DNA of 62,707 nucleotides from an uncultured Pelagibacteraceae bacterium (GTDB taxonomy: Bacteria > Pseudomonadota > Alphaproteobacteria > Pelagibacterales > Pelagibacteraceae), in contig CACDRL010000008.1 of assembly GCA_902555435.1 (NCBI GenBank), positions 1 to 62,707 of the forward strand, given 5' to 3'. The notes beneath the pieces were generated by a model. It saw nothing but the letters and a program-made list of their open reading frames with translations, made no database searches and was not told the origin of the DNA. The position numbers were made by a program, and so were the translations under genes. Numbering within the stretch: the stretch's first letter is position 1; every line of letters starts with the position of its first letter. Positions 35,894-46,900 of the stretch are shown here, in pieces.

Positions 35894-36477
35894 TTAATAA
35901 ATCTACTTCCTGGTGTGGTAATGGGAATTGATTTTAGAGATTTAGGTATATTTTTAAGATTGTAGCTAGGTACATCTATTTTCAAATGAGAAATAATTTT
36001 ATTTTTTATTTTCAAAGATTTTTTTGATGATCTGTCAATTATAGAGGCAAATCCAACAAGTTTTGCATTTGATTTTTTAATAAGTTTCACACATTCCAAA
36101 CTGGATTTACCAGTCGTAATCACATCTTCTATAATTAAAACTCTTGCTCCCTTTTTTATACTAAAGCCTCTTCTGAGAGTAAATTTTCCATTCACCCTTT
36201 CGCAAAAAATTGTTTCTTTTTTTAAAATTTTACCAATTTCATAACCTATGATTACACCACCCATTGCAGGAGCAAGTATTAAATCTATTTTTTTAAAATT
36301 TTTTTTAATTTTATTTGCTAACGATTTACAAATTTTGTCGGCTAAATTAGGAAAGCTTAAAAGTTTTGCACATTGAATATACTTTGGAGAATGTAACCCT
36401 GAAGATAAAACAAAATGTCCTTCTAATAATGCATCAGTCTTTTTTAAAATATTTAAGGATTTTTTGAGTGAAAGCAT
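35890..36477 (-). CDS. pyrE: Orotate phosphoribosyltransferase
   Basis: A 195-residue PRPP-dependent enzyme of pyrimidine synthesis. The conserved LEGHFVLSSGLHSPKYIQ lies near the start, and the PRPP loop is VLIIEDVITTGKSS with its acidic pair. The ATG at 36477 lies 44 bases inside the end of the rsh gene; the conserved domain begins soon after it, so a later start would damage it and the overlap appears real. PyrB and a PyrC-like protein are also in the window at 54.7-56.9 kb. Confidence 0.93.
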   Translation of the reverse strand: MLSLKKSLNILKKTDALLEGHFVLSSGLHSPKYIQCAKLLSFPNLADKICKSLANKIKKNFKKIDLILAPAMGGVIIGYEIGKILKKETIFCERVNGKFTLRRGFSIKKGARVLIIEDVITTGKSSLECVKLIKKSNAKLVGFASIIDRSSKKSLKIKNKIISHLKIDVPSYNLKNIPKSLKSIPITTPGSRFIK

Positions 36478-38179
36478 TTCTTTTTTCTTCGTGTCTAATT
36501 ATTTTAAATTTTATACCTTTTTGCTTTAGCTCTGCAATAAAATTTGTAAAATTCTTAAGATTTCTAATTATTAATCTAAATTTAAAATTAATATAGTTTG
36601 GATTTTTGCCTGCCATCTCTAAATTAGAAATGTTAAGTTTATGACTTCCAATTAAAGAACTTATATCACCAAGTTGACCGGGTTTATCAGGCAAAGAAAT
36701 CCAAAGTGTAGTGTTATATTTTTTTGTTTTTTCCTCTTTTTGCTCACCTTTATCATGCCAATATCTTCTAATAGCAGCTCTTGCTTTACCTGTTTTGGTG
36801 GTAGGTATCCAATGCAATGATGGTGAACTATTTTTAGATGTGAGAATGTTAACCCTATCACCATTTCTTAATATTGTTTGCAATTCACTGTTATTTCCAT
36901 TTACTTCACATCCTATTGCGGAATTACCAATTTTTGTGTGAACGGCATAAGCAAAATCGATTGCTGTTGCATCTTTTGGTAATTTAATAACAGATCCTTT
37001 TGGTGTGAAGCAAAAGACATTTTCCTGAAACATTTGAAGTTTTGTATACTCATAAGAGTCCTCAGGATTTTCATTTTTTTCAATAATCTCCACCAAATCT
37101 TTTAACCAATCATACTCTTTCCAACTTAATGAATTAAATTTTTCAGAAGATTTATATTGCCAATGTGATGCAACACCTCTTTCTGCAAAGTCATGCATTT
37201 CTTTTGTTCTTATTTGGATTTCAATAGGCTTTTTATTTGAACCAATTACAGAAGTATGTATTGATTTATATCCATTTATTTTAGGTGAAGAGATATAATC
37301 TTTAAATTTACCAGGTATACAGTTCCATTTTTTATGAAATAAACCAAGTGTTTTATAACAGTCATCAACACCATCTAAAATAATTCTAAATCCAATAATG
37401 TCTGTGATCTGCTCTAAAGAGACTCGTTTTTTTTGAACTTTTCTCCAAATTGAAAATGGAGTTTTTTCTCTTCCATATATTTCTGCATTAATCTCGTGAT
37501 CATTTAATATCTCACTAAGTTCATATGATTGCTCTTCAAAAACATCTTTTTTATCTAATTTAATTTCATCAAGTCTTTTTTTTATTAACTTTCTTGCATC
37601 ATAATTCAAAATTTCAAATGACAAATCTTCAAGTTCATCACGTATACGGTGCATACCCATTCTATCTGCTAATGGAGCATAAATTTCCATTGTTTCTTGA
37701 GCAATCCTTTGTCTTTTTTCTTCTTTTGTAATTGCTTTAATTGTTCTCATGTTATGCAATCTGTCAGCAATTTTAACTAATAAAACTCTAATATCTTTTG
37801 AGGTTGCTAAAATTAATTTTCTAAAGTTTTCTACTTTTGAATTTGAACCTGCTGTATTTTCAAATACGGATATTTTTGTAACTCCATCAACTAGATCAGC
37901 AACTTCACTACCAAATTCAGCTTTAATTGTTTCATAAGTTGCAAAAGTATCTTCAATAGTATCATGCAACAAACCTGTGGTTATTGTAGCACTATCTAAT
38001 TTTAATTCTGTTAAAATATTTGCAACTTCGATTGGATGCACAGAATAAGGATCACCTGAAGCTCTTTTTTGACTCTTATGGGCCTTTACAGCAAAATTAT
38101 AAGCTTTATCTAATTTTTCAGGATTTAAAAATTTATTATAATTTTTAACTTTATTAATTAATTCATTAGAATTCAACAT
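36434..38179 (-). CDS. RelA/SpoT-type (p)ppGpp synthetase/hydrolase, shortened
   Basis: A 581-residue stringent-response enzyme. Domains: HD hydrolase with HPIEVAN and the H72-D73 pair in LLHDTIED, synthetase (about 225-335, with DIIGFRIIL and INGYKSIHTSV), TGS (about 387-447, TPKGSVIKLPKDATAIDFAY) and ACT (about 491-561). Full-length RSH proteins have about 700-740 residues; here the helical and zinc-finger/RIS part between TGS and ACT is gone, and KARAAIRRYW runs almost straight into the ACT domain. Both active sites look complete, so it is likely bifunctional. Confidence 0.93.
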   Translation of the reverse strand: MLNSNELINKVKNYNKFLNPEKLDKAYNFAVKAHKSQKRASGDPYSVHPIEVANILTELKLDSATITTGLLHDTIEDTFATYETIKAEFGSEVADLVDGVTKISVFENTAGSNSKVENFRKLILATSKDIRVLLVKIADRLHNMRTIKAITKEEKRQRIAQETMEIYAPLADRMGMHRIRDELEDLSFEILNYDARKLIKKRLDEIKLDKKDVFEEQSYELSEILNDHEINAEIYGREKTPFSIWRKVQKKRVSLEQITDIIGFRIILDGVDDCYKTLGLFHKKWNCIPGKFKDYISSPKINGYKSIHTSVIGSNKKPIEIQIRTKEMHDFAERGVASHWQYKSSEKFNSLSWKEYDWLKDLVEIIEKNENPEDSYEYTKLQMFQENVFCFTPKGSVIKLPKDATAIDFAYAVHTKIGNSAIGCEVNGNNSELQTILRNGDRVNILTSKNSSPSLHWIPTTKTGKARAAIRRYWHDKGEQKEEKTKKYNTTLWISLPDKPGQLGDISSLIGSHKLNISNLEMAGKNPNYINFKFRLIIRNLKNFTNFIAELKQKGIKFKIIRHEEKRNAFTQKILKYFKKD

Positions 38180-38199
38180 ATGGTTGTTATAGCATATAT

Positions 38200-38718
38200 T
38201 TAAATTTGTTTAATAGACCTAATGTCTGCTTGAGGAAGTAAAGAAATCAAGCTTTTAAGATCTTTTTTAATAATTGGGTGATGCCAATTTTTTTGAATTT
38301 CAAAAAAAGGGATAAGAACAAAATTTCTTTTATGCATCAATTTATGTGGCAAAGTTAATTTATTTTTAATTTTTAGAATTTTTTTATTAAAATCGATTAT
38401 ATCAATATCACAAACACGCGGATCATTTTTTTTACCTTTTTCTCTTCCTAATAAAATTTCAATATTCTTACATGTTTCAAGAAGAGTTTCTGGATCGAAA
38501 TTAAACTTTGCCTTAATAACTATGTTTAGAAATTTTGGGTTTTGAGGGTCTGGCCAAGAAGGTGTTTCATAAAAACTTGAAACAGATAAAAAATCCAAAT
38601 TGTTTTCGCTTAGGTTTGATTTTGCAATTTCGATATTTTTTTTTCTATCACCTAAATTAGAGCCAATGCCCAAATAAACAATTTTAGCTTGATTTTCTAA
38701 TATATCTCGCCTTTTCAC
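38200..38718 (-). CDS. folK: Hydroxymethyldihydropterin pyrophosphokinase
   Basis: About 173 residues from a GTG at 38718, which has a TAGGGA 9 bases before it and overlaps the smpB end by 35 bases; an ATG at 38778 would add 20 residues encoded inside smpB that the family lacks. The catalytic core is present: [49 protein letters not shown] (magnesium-binding aspartates), and [16 protein letters not shown]. It transfers pyrophosphate from ATP in folate synthesis. Folate supply fits the one-carbon genes in the window (glyA, sox). Confidence 0.88.
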   Translation of the reverse strand: MKRRDILENQAKIVYLGIGSNLGDRKKNIEIAKSNLSENNLDFLSVSSFYETPSWPDPQNPKFLNIVIKAKFNFDPETLLETCKNIEILLGREKGKKNDPRVCDIDIIDFNKKILKIKNKLTLPHKLMHKRNFVLIPFFEIQKNWHHPIIKKDLKSLISLLPQADIRSIKQI

Positions 38719-39154
38719 GGTTCCAATCCCTACTCTTTTTTGTTGCTCTTTTGTCAAATTGCTTCTTTCCTTTAGCAATTGCTAATTCGATTTTAGCTTT
38801 ACCTTTTTTAAAATACATTTTTGTTGGAACAATCGTAAATCCATCTCTCTGCATTTTTCCAATTAATTTGTTTATTTCTCTTTTGTTTAGCAACAACTTT
38901 CTTTCATCGGTTGGACTATGGTTGGAATAACTTGCTTGTTTGTAAGGTGAAATATGCGAATTGATTAAAATTATTTCTCCATTTTTCTCAACTGCATAAG
39001 AATCTGCTATATTAACTTTTCCATCTCTAACTGATTTGATTTCAGAACCTTTAAGAACAATTCCCGCTTCTAAAATATCTTCAAAAAAATAATTAAAGCT
39101 GGCTTTCCTGTTTAAACATATTATTTTTAAACCAGGGTTGGTTTTTTTGTTCAT
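38684..39154 (-). CDS. smpB: SsrA-binding protein SmpB
   Basis: A 156-residue protein that delivers tmRNA to stalled ribosomes. Family points are [61 protein letters not shown] and the basic C-terminal tail ending in RYIRKSS. It starts at the last base of dapA and overlaps folK. No tmRNA gene was recognised in this window. Confidence 0.96.
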   Translation of the reverse strand: MNKKTNPGLKIICLNRKASFNYFFEDILEAGIVLKGSEIKSVRDGKVNIADSYAVEKNGEIILINSHISPYKQASYSNHSPTDERKLLLNKREINKLIGKMQRDGFTIVPTKMYFKKGKAKIELAIAKGKKQFDKRATKKSRDWNREKARYIRKSS

Positions 39155-40029
39155 TAAATCAATTTTGCAGACTGAAGAGACTTTTTAACAATTTCTTTAG
39201 TTTGTTCGGTAACTTTTACGAGAGGTAATCTCACATCATCTTCACACAAATTTAATAATTTAGCAGCATATTTAACTGGACTAGGGTTACTTTCAATAAA
39301 CATTGAATGATGAATTGGCTGTAAAATTTTATCTAATTTTTCAGCTTGATTAATTTCATTTTCAGACTTAGAAAATTTTTGAAAATCAGAACAAAGCTTC
39401 GGTGCTATATTTGCTGTTACACTTATTGCGCCTACACCTCCTCTTTTATTAAATTCAAATGCGTTATCATCATTACCAGTCAATTGAATAAATTCTTTAC
39501 CCATTTTTGATAGCTGTTGATCTACTCTATCTAAATCTCCGGTAGCATCTTTAACACCAACTATATTTTTTAACTCAAACAACCTTGCCATTGTATCTAC
39601 TGACATATCGATAACTGATCTACCTGGAATATTATAAATTATTATTGGTATACCACATTTATCATTTATGGCTTTGTAATGTTGGTATAGACCTTCTTGT
39701 GTAGGTTTATTGTAATAAGGTGTTACAATAAGAGCACCATTTGCACCTGCTTTTTCAGCGTGTGTTGTCAACGAAATAGCTTCCTCAGTTGAATTTGAAC
39801 CAGTTCCAGCTATGACTGGAATTTTTCCATTGCTTTCTTTTATACAAAGATCAATTACTTTTTGATGTTCATCATGACTTAATGTTGGAGATTCTCCTGT
39901 GGTACCTGCTGGCACAAGACCGCTAGTTCCATTTTCAATATGAAAATGTATTAATTTAACATAGGCTTCCTCGTCTAATAGATTATTTTTAAACGGCGTA
40001 ATTAAAGCAACATTTGATCCTTTGAACAT
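39154..40029 (-). CDS. dapA: 4-hydroxy-tetrahydrodipicolinate synthase
   Basis: A 291-residue aldolase-type enzyme, first committed step of lysine and diaminopimelate synthesis. The Schiff-base lysine is K160 in GVKDATGD, the tyrosine Y132 is in IIYNIPGR, and [11 protein letters not shown] is the phosphate/pyruvate-binding segment. It diverges from the lytic transglycosylase gene with 43 bases between starts, which must hold promoters for both. Confidence 0.96.
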   Translation of the reverse strand: MFKGSNVALITPFKNNLLDEEAYVKLIHFHIENGTSGLVPAGTTGESPTLSHDEHQKVIDLCIKESNGKIPVIAGTGSNSTEEAISLTTHAEKAGANGALIVTPYYNKPTQEGLYQHYKAINDKCGIPIIIYNIPGRSVIDMSVDTMARLFELKNIVGVKDATGDLDRVDQQLSKMGKEFIQLTGNDDNAFEFNKRGGVGAISVTANIAPKLCSDFQKFSKSENEINQAEKLDKILQPIHHSMFIESNPSPVKYAAKLLNLCEDDVRLPLVKVTEQTKEIVKKSLQSAKLI

Positions 40030-40072
40030 AAATACTTATAACATAGTTTAAAGATTCATATACCAAAAGATT

Positions 40073-42259
40073 ATGTTTAAAAAATTATTTTTTTTAATAA
40101 TAACTTCCTTGATAAGCTCTAATTTCAGTTGGGCTCAGATTGTGCCTTTAAAAAAACCGTCATTGTCGTCTGAAGAATTAAATAAAAAAATAATTTTAAA
40201 TACGATAAAACCTCTAAAAAAACCCTCAAAAGTAAAAGTTGAGAAAAAGGTAATTAATAAAGAAACCAAACTTAGTTTTCTTTTACCTAAAAAAAAACCA
40301 ATTATTGGCGGATTTATCAATTCAGAAACAGCAAAAATTTCTAAATTTTATAATAAAAAAGATTTTGGCATTGCAAAAAAAGCTATCGGAGAGATGCAAA
40401 AAGGACAGTGGAATTCTGCAATTAAAATCTCAAAAAAAGCTAAAGATAGATCGATATATAACTTTATAAAATGGAGACATTTATTAACAACAGGAAATCA
40501 AGAGTCTTTTTTTGATTACCAAGTCTTTATCAATGAAAATTCAGATTATCCTAGAATGGATAGATTAAGATATTTGGCTGAGCATAAACTTTCAACCGAA
40601 AAAGTTTCTCCAAGAAAAATAATCAATTGGTTTTCAAAAAATGAGCCCTTAAGCGGATATGGTAAGATGATTTTAGGTGAAAGTCATATATTGTCAGGTG
40701 ATAAAGAAAAAGGAATTGGTCTAATTAAAAAAGGATGGATTTCTGCAGATTTATCAAAAAGTGAATTAAAGTTTTTCAGAAAAAAATATAAAAAATATCT
40801 TGATGCAAATGACTATATTAAAAGAGCTGATCATCTAGCATGGAATAGTGATCATTGGGATTTAAAAAGATTAATCAGATATTTACCTAAAGACTATGAA
40901 CTGCTCTATACAGCAAGACATATTTTGATGACTAAGGGATATGGTGTAGATCAAGCAATCAAAAATGTTCCAAATAAATTTAAAAACGATGCTGGATTAA
41001 ACTATGATAGATTAAAGTGGAGAAGAAAAAAAGGACGATTGGAGTCTTCTACTGAAATTTTGCTCAAAATAAGAAATGATAAAGATTATTTAGTTAGACC
41101 TGAAAAATGGTGGAAAGAGAGAGAAATCATATCACGAAAGTTAATTTATAAAAAAAAATATGAACTAGCTTATAAAATTACTAGCAATCATGGAATGTCT
41201 GAAGGGTCCGAATTTGCGGAAGCAGAATGGATGAGTGGTTGGATAGCACTAAGTTTTTTAAATGATCCACTTCTTGCAAAAGACCATTTTAAAAGCTTTT
41301 ATGAAAATGTTAATTATCCAATAAGTGTTTCTAGGGGTGCATACTGGTTAGGTAGAACGTATGAAAAACTAAAAGATAAAGATCAATCGGAAAAATGGTA
41401 TAAAGAGGCTACAAAATATTTAACTACATATTACGGACAACTAGCATTTTTAAAAATTAATCCTACTGGAAAATTTGAACTTGATAAAACTATGGCAGTT
41501 GAAGATGAATATAGAAAAGCTTTTTTTAATAAAGAATTAGTAAAAATTACGCATCTTTTACATGAATTAAATAAAGACAAATATACAAAATTTATCTTAA
41601 GACATCTTGCTAATGATAATATTTTTGAAGGCAGTGAGCTTTTAGCTGCTGAACTTGCTACCAGTATCAGTAGATATGATTTTGCAATACAAGTATCAAA
41701 AATTGCCTCTTATCAAAAAAGATTTCATAACAAATATAATTATCCATTAATAAGCACACCTAAATACATTAATGGAAGAAAAATTCCTGAAAGCGCATTA
41801 ATTTTATCAATTATAAGACAAGAAAGTGAATTTGATTTAAAAGCAAATAGTCATGCAGGTGCAAAAGGGTTAATGCAATTAATGCCTTACACAGCAAAAT
41901 TAGTTGCTAAACAAGCAAAGCTTCCTTATGCAAAATCTCGATTAACAACCGATCCAGAGTACAATATAAATTTAGGATCTCATTATATTGCTGGTTTAAT
42001 TCAGCAATATGATGGTGCTTACCCATTTGCAATAGCTGCATACAATGCTGGTCCAAATAGAGTTAAATATTGGAAAAAATTAAATAAGGACCCACAAAAA
42101 AAACAGATAAATTATGTTGATTGGGTTGAGCTAATCAAGTTTAGAGAAACTAGAAACTATGTTCAGCGTGTATTAGAAAATTACAATGTGTACAGATATG
42201 TACTGGAGCAAAATCCAATAGTAATGAAAGATTTTTTTAAAGATCAGCCTTTGTATTAG
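40073..42259 (+). CDS. Soluble lytic murein transglycosylase family
   Basis: A 728-residue exported protein. A signal peptide covers about residues 1-21 (ends in SWAQ), then a lysine/proline-rich segment, a long helical superhelix (about 100-560), and the C-terminal Slt domain (about 575-715): the catalytic glutamate is in IRQESEFD, followed by GAKGLMQLMPYTA, YNINLGSHYI and AIAAYNAGPNRV. It cuts peptidoglycan and releases anhydromuramic products in the periplasm. Its stop lies directly beside the tRNA-Ser 3' end. Confidence 0.93.
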   Translation: MFKKLFFLIITSLISSNFSWAQIVPLKKPSLSSEELNKKIILNTIKPLKKPSKVKVEKKVINKETKLSFLLPKKKPIIGGFINSETAKISKFYNKKDFGIAKKAIGEMQKGQWNSAIKISKKAKDRSIYNFIKWRHLLTTGNQESFFDYQVFINENSDYPRMDRLRYLAEHKLSTEKVSPRKIINWFSKNEPLSGYGKMILGESHILSGDKEKGIGLIKKGWISADLSKSELKFFRKKYKKYLDANDYIKRADHLAWNSDHWDLKRLIRYLPKDYELLYTARHILMTKGYGVDQAIKNVPNKFKNDAGLNYDRLKWRRKKGRLESSTEILLKIRNDKDYLVRPEKWWKEREIISRKLIYKKKYELAYKITSNHGMSEGSEFAEAEWMSGWIALSFLNDPLLAKDHFKSFYENVNYPISVSRGAYWLGRTYEKLKDKDQSEKWYKEATKYLTTYYGQLAFLKINPTGKFELDKTMAVEDEYRKAFFNKELVKITHLLHELNKDKYTKFILRHLANDNIFEGSELLAAELATSISRYDFAIQVSKIASYQKRFHNKYNYPLISTPKYINGRKIPESALILSIIRQESEFDLKANSHAGAKGLMQLMPYTAKLVAKQAKLPYAKSRLTTDPEYNINLGSHYIAGLIQQYDGAYPFAIAAYNAGPNRVKYWKKLNKDPQKKQINYVDWVELIKFRETRNYVQRVLENYNVYRYVLEQNPIVMKDFFKDQPLY

Positions 42260-42351
42260 TGGCGGAGAGAGAGGGATTCGAACCCTCGGTACAAGTTTCC
42301 TCGCACGGTCATTTAGCAAACGACTGGTTTCAGCCTCTCACCCATCTCTCC
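42260..42351 (-). tRNA. tRNA-Ser (anticodon GCU)
   Basis: The minus strand folds into a class II tRNA with a long variable arm. Acceptor strands are GGAGAGA (complement of 42345-42351) and TCTCTCC (complement of 42264-42270), with the discriminator G at 42263 and CCA encoded at 42260-42262. The anticodon GCT corresponds to plus-strand 42315-42317. The T arm GGTTCGAATCC is present. It converges with the lytic transglycosylase gene, whose stop codon ends at 42259, and lies just upstream of the sox operon on the opposite strand. Confidence 0.95.
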
Positions 42352-42377
42352 GTATGACATTGTGTAATAAGTGATTT

Positions 42378-42393
42378 TATTGAAAATTCAATA
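42378..42393. promoter_or_regulatory. 16-base palindrome upstream of sox
   Basis: TATTGAA (42378-42384) and TTCAATA (42387-42393) are inverted repeats around two A. The site lies 25 bases before the soxB start, in the only gap ahead of the operon, so it could be an operator. The same gap must hold the sox promoter and the 5' flank of the tRNA-Ser. A chance AT palindrome is possible. Confidence 0.3.
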
Positions 42394-42418
42394 TTTATAA
42401 AGTAATTATTCAATTATT

Positions 42419-43673
42419 ATGGGAAATAAATACTCAGTTTTTTCATTAATCAAAAACGCCCTTTCATATCATGAGAATTGGCAAAGAGCTTGGAAAGACC
42501 CTGCGCCAAAAAAAGAGTATGACGCTGTCATAGTTGGTGGAGGTGGTCATGGTCTAGCTACAGCATACTATTTAGCAAAAAAAACACAACATGAAAAATA
42601 TTGCTGTTGTTGAAAAAGGATGGATTGGTGGTGGAAACACTGGTCGTAACACTACAATTATTAGATCGAATTATTTATGGGACGCAAGTGCTGGACTTTA
42701 TGATCACGCACTAAAAATTTGGGAAGGACTATCTCAAGAATTAAACTACAATGTAATGTTTAGTCAAAGAGGTGTAATGAATCTTGCTCACAATTTGCAA
42801 GATGTAAGGGATTTAAAAAGAAGAACGCACGCAAATAGACTAAATGGTATTGATGCTGTTTACTTGAGTACAGAAGAAGTTAAAAAATTTTGTCCAATTA
42901 TAAATACATCTCAAGATATAAGATATCCAGTACTTGGTGGTACGTTACAAAGAAGAGCTGGTACAGCAAGACATGATGCTGTTGCTTGGGGTTATGCTAG
43001 AGGTGCTGATGAAATGGGTGTTGATATAATTCAAAATTGTGAAGTAAAAGGTATTAAAAGAAATGGTGATACTGTTGAAGGTTTAGAAACAACAAAAGGA
43101 TTTATCAAAACTAAAAAAATTGGAGTTGTGGCAGCTGGACACTCAAGTGTAATTGCTAATATGGCTGGAATAAGACTTCCTCTAGAAAGTAAACCTCTTC
43201 AAGCACTAGTGTCAGAACCAGTGAAACCAATTATTGATACAGTTGTTATGTCAAACGCTGTACACGCTTATGTAAGTCAATCTGATAAAGGTGAATTAGT
43301 TATTGGCGCTGGAACAGATGATTATGTTTCGTATACTCAAAAAGGAAGTCATCAAATAGTTGAAGGTACTCTAAATGCTATTTTAGAATTGTATCCAATT
43401 TTTAGTCGTATGAGAATGTTAAGACAATGGGGAGGAATTGTAGATATATGTCCTGATGCAAGTCCAATATTAAGTAAAACTTCTATCAAAGGACTTTATT
43501 TTAATTGTGGTTGGGGTACAGGAGGTTTTAAAGCTACACCTGGATCAGGAGATTTGTTTGCACACACAATTGCTAATGATGAGCCACACAAACTCAACGC
43601 AGCATTTAATTTAAATAGATTTGTAAGTGGAGACCTTGTTGATGAACATGGTGCTGCAGCAGTTGCTCACTAA
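42419..43673 (+). pseudogene. soxB: Sarcosine oxidase beta subunit, frameshifted in an 8-A tract
   Basis: The first frame (from 42419) holds an N-terminal FAD dinucleotide loop, [15 protein letters not shown], and stops at 42613 after 64 residues. The second (in frame from 42591 to 43673) gives the remaining 360 residues of the subunit, from [14 protein letters not shown] through the C-terminal [19 protein letters not shown] end ([11 protein letters not shown]). At 42577-42584 there are eight A; with seven A the frames join as [16 protein letters not shown], as expected for SoxB. Neither piece could bind FAD properly alone. The other sox genes are intact and packed behind it, so the gene was functional recently or the read is in error. 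Confidence 0.85.
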
Positions 43674-43948
43674 TGTTTGTTATTAATTGTCCATATTGTG
43701 GTGAGAGAGATCAGCAAGAATTTAAAGCTGGCGGTGAAGCTCATATTGAAAGACCAAAACAACCAACAGAACTTAGTGATGATGAATGGGCAGAATATTT
43801 ATTTATGAGAAAAAATATCAAAGGTATTCAGTATGAAAGATGGAACCATGCTCATGGTTGTCGCAAATGGTTTAATATTGTTAGAGACACTTCGAATGAT
43901 GAGATAAAAGCAATCTATAAGATGGGAGAAAAACCCCCTTCAATATAA
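43673..43948 (+). CDS. soxD: Sarcosine oxidase delta subunit
   Basis: A 91-residue subunit. The zinc-binding pattern is CPYCGERD near the start and HAHGCRKWF (histidine and cysteine) near residue 60, as in SoxD of heterotetrameric sarcosine oxidases. It supports assembly of the complex. It shares base 43673 with the soxB stop and is 5 bases from soxA, so it is in the middle of a soxB-D-A-G operon. Confidence 0.93.
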   Translation: MFVINCPYCGERDQQEFKAGGEAHIERPKQPTELSDDEWAEYLFMRKNIKGIQYERWNHAHGCRKWFNIVRDTSNDEIKAIYKMGEKPPSI

Positions 43949-43953
43949 AATAA

Positions 43954-46900
43954 ATGTCAGAAAATTTAAGAGTTAAATCTAGTCAATATATTGATGAAAC
44001 AACAAGAGTTTCATTTAAATTTAACGGTACTACGTATTATGGATTTAAAGGAGACACACTTGCTTCTGCTTTATTGGCAAATAATGTTCATTTAGTAGGT
44101 AGGAGTTTTAAATACCATAGACCAAGAGGTATAATGACGTCAGGTTCTGAGGAGCCCAATGCTATTGTTCAAATTAATCCCAATACTAATAGAACTGAAC
44201 CAAATGTTAGGGCAACTGAAGTTGAAATATATGAAGGAATGGAGGCATCAAGTCAAAATTGCTGGCCGAGTGTAAACTTTGATATTGGTGGAATAAATAA
44301 TTTTTTATCGCCCTTTTTTCCTGCAGGATTTTATTACAAAACATTTATGTGGCCTGCAAGCTTCTGGGAGAAATATGAATACTTTATAAGACACTCAGCA
44401 GGACTAGGAAAATCACCAACATTAAAAGATCCTGATATTTATGATCACAGAAATATTCATTGTGATGTTCTTGTAGTTGGTGCAGGTATATCTGGAATTT
44501 TGGCAGCGAAAAATGCTGCAAAGAATAACTATAAAACTTTACTTTTAGATGAAAAAAATGAATTGGGGGGATCAACTATTTATGAAAACAATGAAAGTAA
44601 TAAAATTGATAACAAAATTTCATCTGAATGGTTAAAAAAGGAAATTGAGGAACTTAAAAATATTAAAAATTTAGAAATAAAAACTAGAACAAGTGTTGCT
44701 GCTTACCATCAATATAATTACTTGCTAGCAAGAGAGAACTTAACAGATCATTTAGAAAAAAAAGATAAGACAAATAAAATTAGACAAAGGTTACTTAAAA
44801 TAAGAGCAAAGAAGGTAATTTTGGCGACAGGTGCCTTGGAAAGACCGATGGTATTTAATAATAATGATAGACCTGGAATAATGCTTTCTTCTGCAATTAA
44901 AAAATATAGTGATTTTTATGGTGTAGTCTGTGGTAGAAAGATTGTATTTTTTACAAATAATGACAGTGCATATGAAAGTGCACTTTCATTAAACGACAAA
45001 GGTATAAAAGTTGAAGCAATAGTTGATATTAGAAAGCAATCTGAAACAAATTTAGAAAAAAGAGTTATTGATGCAGGTGTAAAAATATACTGGGAACATT
45101 CAGTTGTTGATACCTCTGGTTATAAAAGATTAAACAATGTTTCAATAATGAAACTATCAAATGATGGAACTTCAGTAACTGGAAATAAAATTTCTATTTC
45201 ATGTGATTGTTTAGGGGTTGCTGGTGGATGGACTCCAGCTGTTCACCTATATACTCAGTCAGGTAGCAAACTTACTTTTGATGAAGATAAAAAAATATTT
45301 ATTCCTAATAAAAATAATTCAAATCATATAAGTGTTGGGTCTTGTTGTGGTGATTTTAAGCTTGATAAAATACTTAAAAACTTAAATGAAAAACTGAAAG
45401 ATTTTTTAGATATTACTAAAACAGATTTTGAAAATATTACTGTTAATAACGACCAAGAGATTTCAAAAAGAAACATATGGTTATTACCGTCTGATAAAGC
45501 TTTAGGCAAAACTAAGCCTTTTGTTGATTATCAAAATGATGCTACTGCAAAGGATATAAAATTAGCACTAAGAGAGGGTTTTAGATCTATTGAACATGTC
45601 AAAAGATATACAACAACTGGGATGGGAACTGATCAAGGAAAATTAGGAAATATGCATGCTTTGGGAATAATAGCAGATACAGCAGGTGTTAAGATGGGAG
45701 AACTTGGAACGACTACATTTAGACCTCCTTATACTCCTTTAACATTTGGAACAATTGTAGGGCGTAATGTTGGTAAGTTTTTTGATATTTTTAGAAGAAC
45801 GCCCATGGATGATTGGCATGTTGAGCAAAAAGCAGAATTTGAAAATGTTGGTCAATGGAAAAGAGCTTGGTACTACCCTATTAATGGTGAAACTATTCAC
45901 CAAGCAGTTCAAAGAGAAAGCAAAGCTGCTAGAGAAAGTTCAGGAATATTGGATGCGTCCACACTTGGTAAGATTGATATACAAGGAAGTGATGCCTCAG
46001 AGTTTTTAAATAGAGTTTATACAAATGCATGGTCAAAACTTGGTATCGGCAAATGTAGATATGGTTTAATGTTAAATGAAGATGGTATGGTTTATGATGA
46101 TGGTGTTACTACACGAATAGGTGAAAATCACTATCTAATGACAACAACAACTGGTGGTGCAGCAAATGTTCTTGGAAAATTAGAAGATTATCTTCAAACT
46201 GAATGGCCAGAATTAGATGTATATTTAACTTCAGTTACAGATCAATTTGCTACAGCAAGTTTATGTGGTCCTAATAGTAAAAAAATTCTTAAAAAAATTA
46301 TTCCTGATTTAGACTTATCTGATGAAAATTTTCCACACATGTCTTTTAAAAAAGGAAAAATTGGAAACATTGTTTGCAGGATTATGAGAATAAGTTTCAC
46401 AGGTGAACAAAGTTTTGAAATTAACGTGCAAGCAAGTTATGGAAAAGATCTATGGGAAAAATGTATAGAGGCCGGTAAAGAATTTAATATTACTCCTTAT
46501 GGTACAGAAACAATGCACCTATTAAGAGCTGAAAAAGGTTTTATTATTGTTGGTCAAGATACAGATGGAACAATGACGCCAATAGATTTACAGATGGATT
46601 GGATTGTTAGTAAAAAGAAATATGATTTTATTGGCAAAAGATCTCTTTACAGGTCAGACACTATGAGAGAAGACAGAAAACAATTGGTTGGATTGTTAAC
46701 AGATGACCCTAAGGTTATATTAGAAGAAGGAGCACAAATTGTTTCTGAACTAAATAAAAATCCTGTTGAAATGCTTGGTCATGTTACATCAAGTTACTTT
46801 AGTCCAAATTTAAATAAATCTATAGCGCTAGCTGTTGTCAGAGGCGGTAAAAATATGATGGGTAAAAAACTATTTATTCCAATGGAAGATAAAACAATTA

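Noticed and set aside
38719..38778. folK start at the upstream ATG (38778)
   Set aside because: It would add 20 residues inside smpB that the family lacks; a GTG at 38718 with a nearby ribosome site fits.
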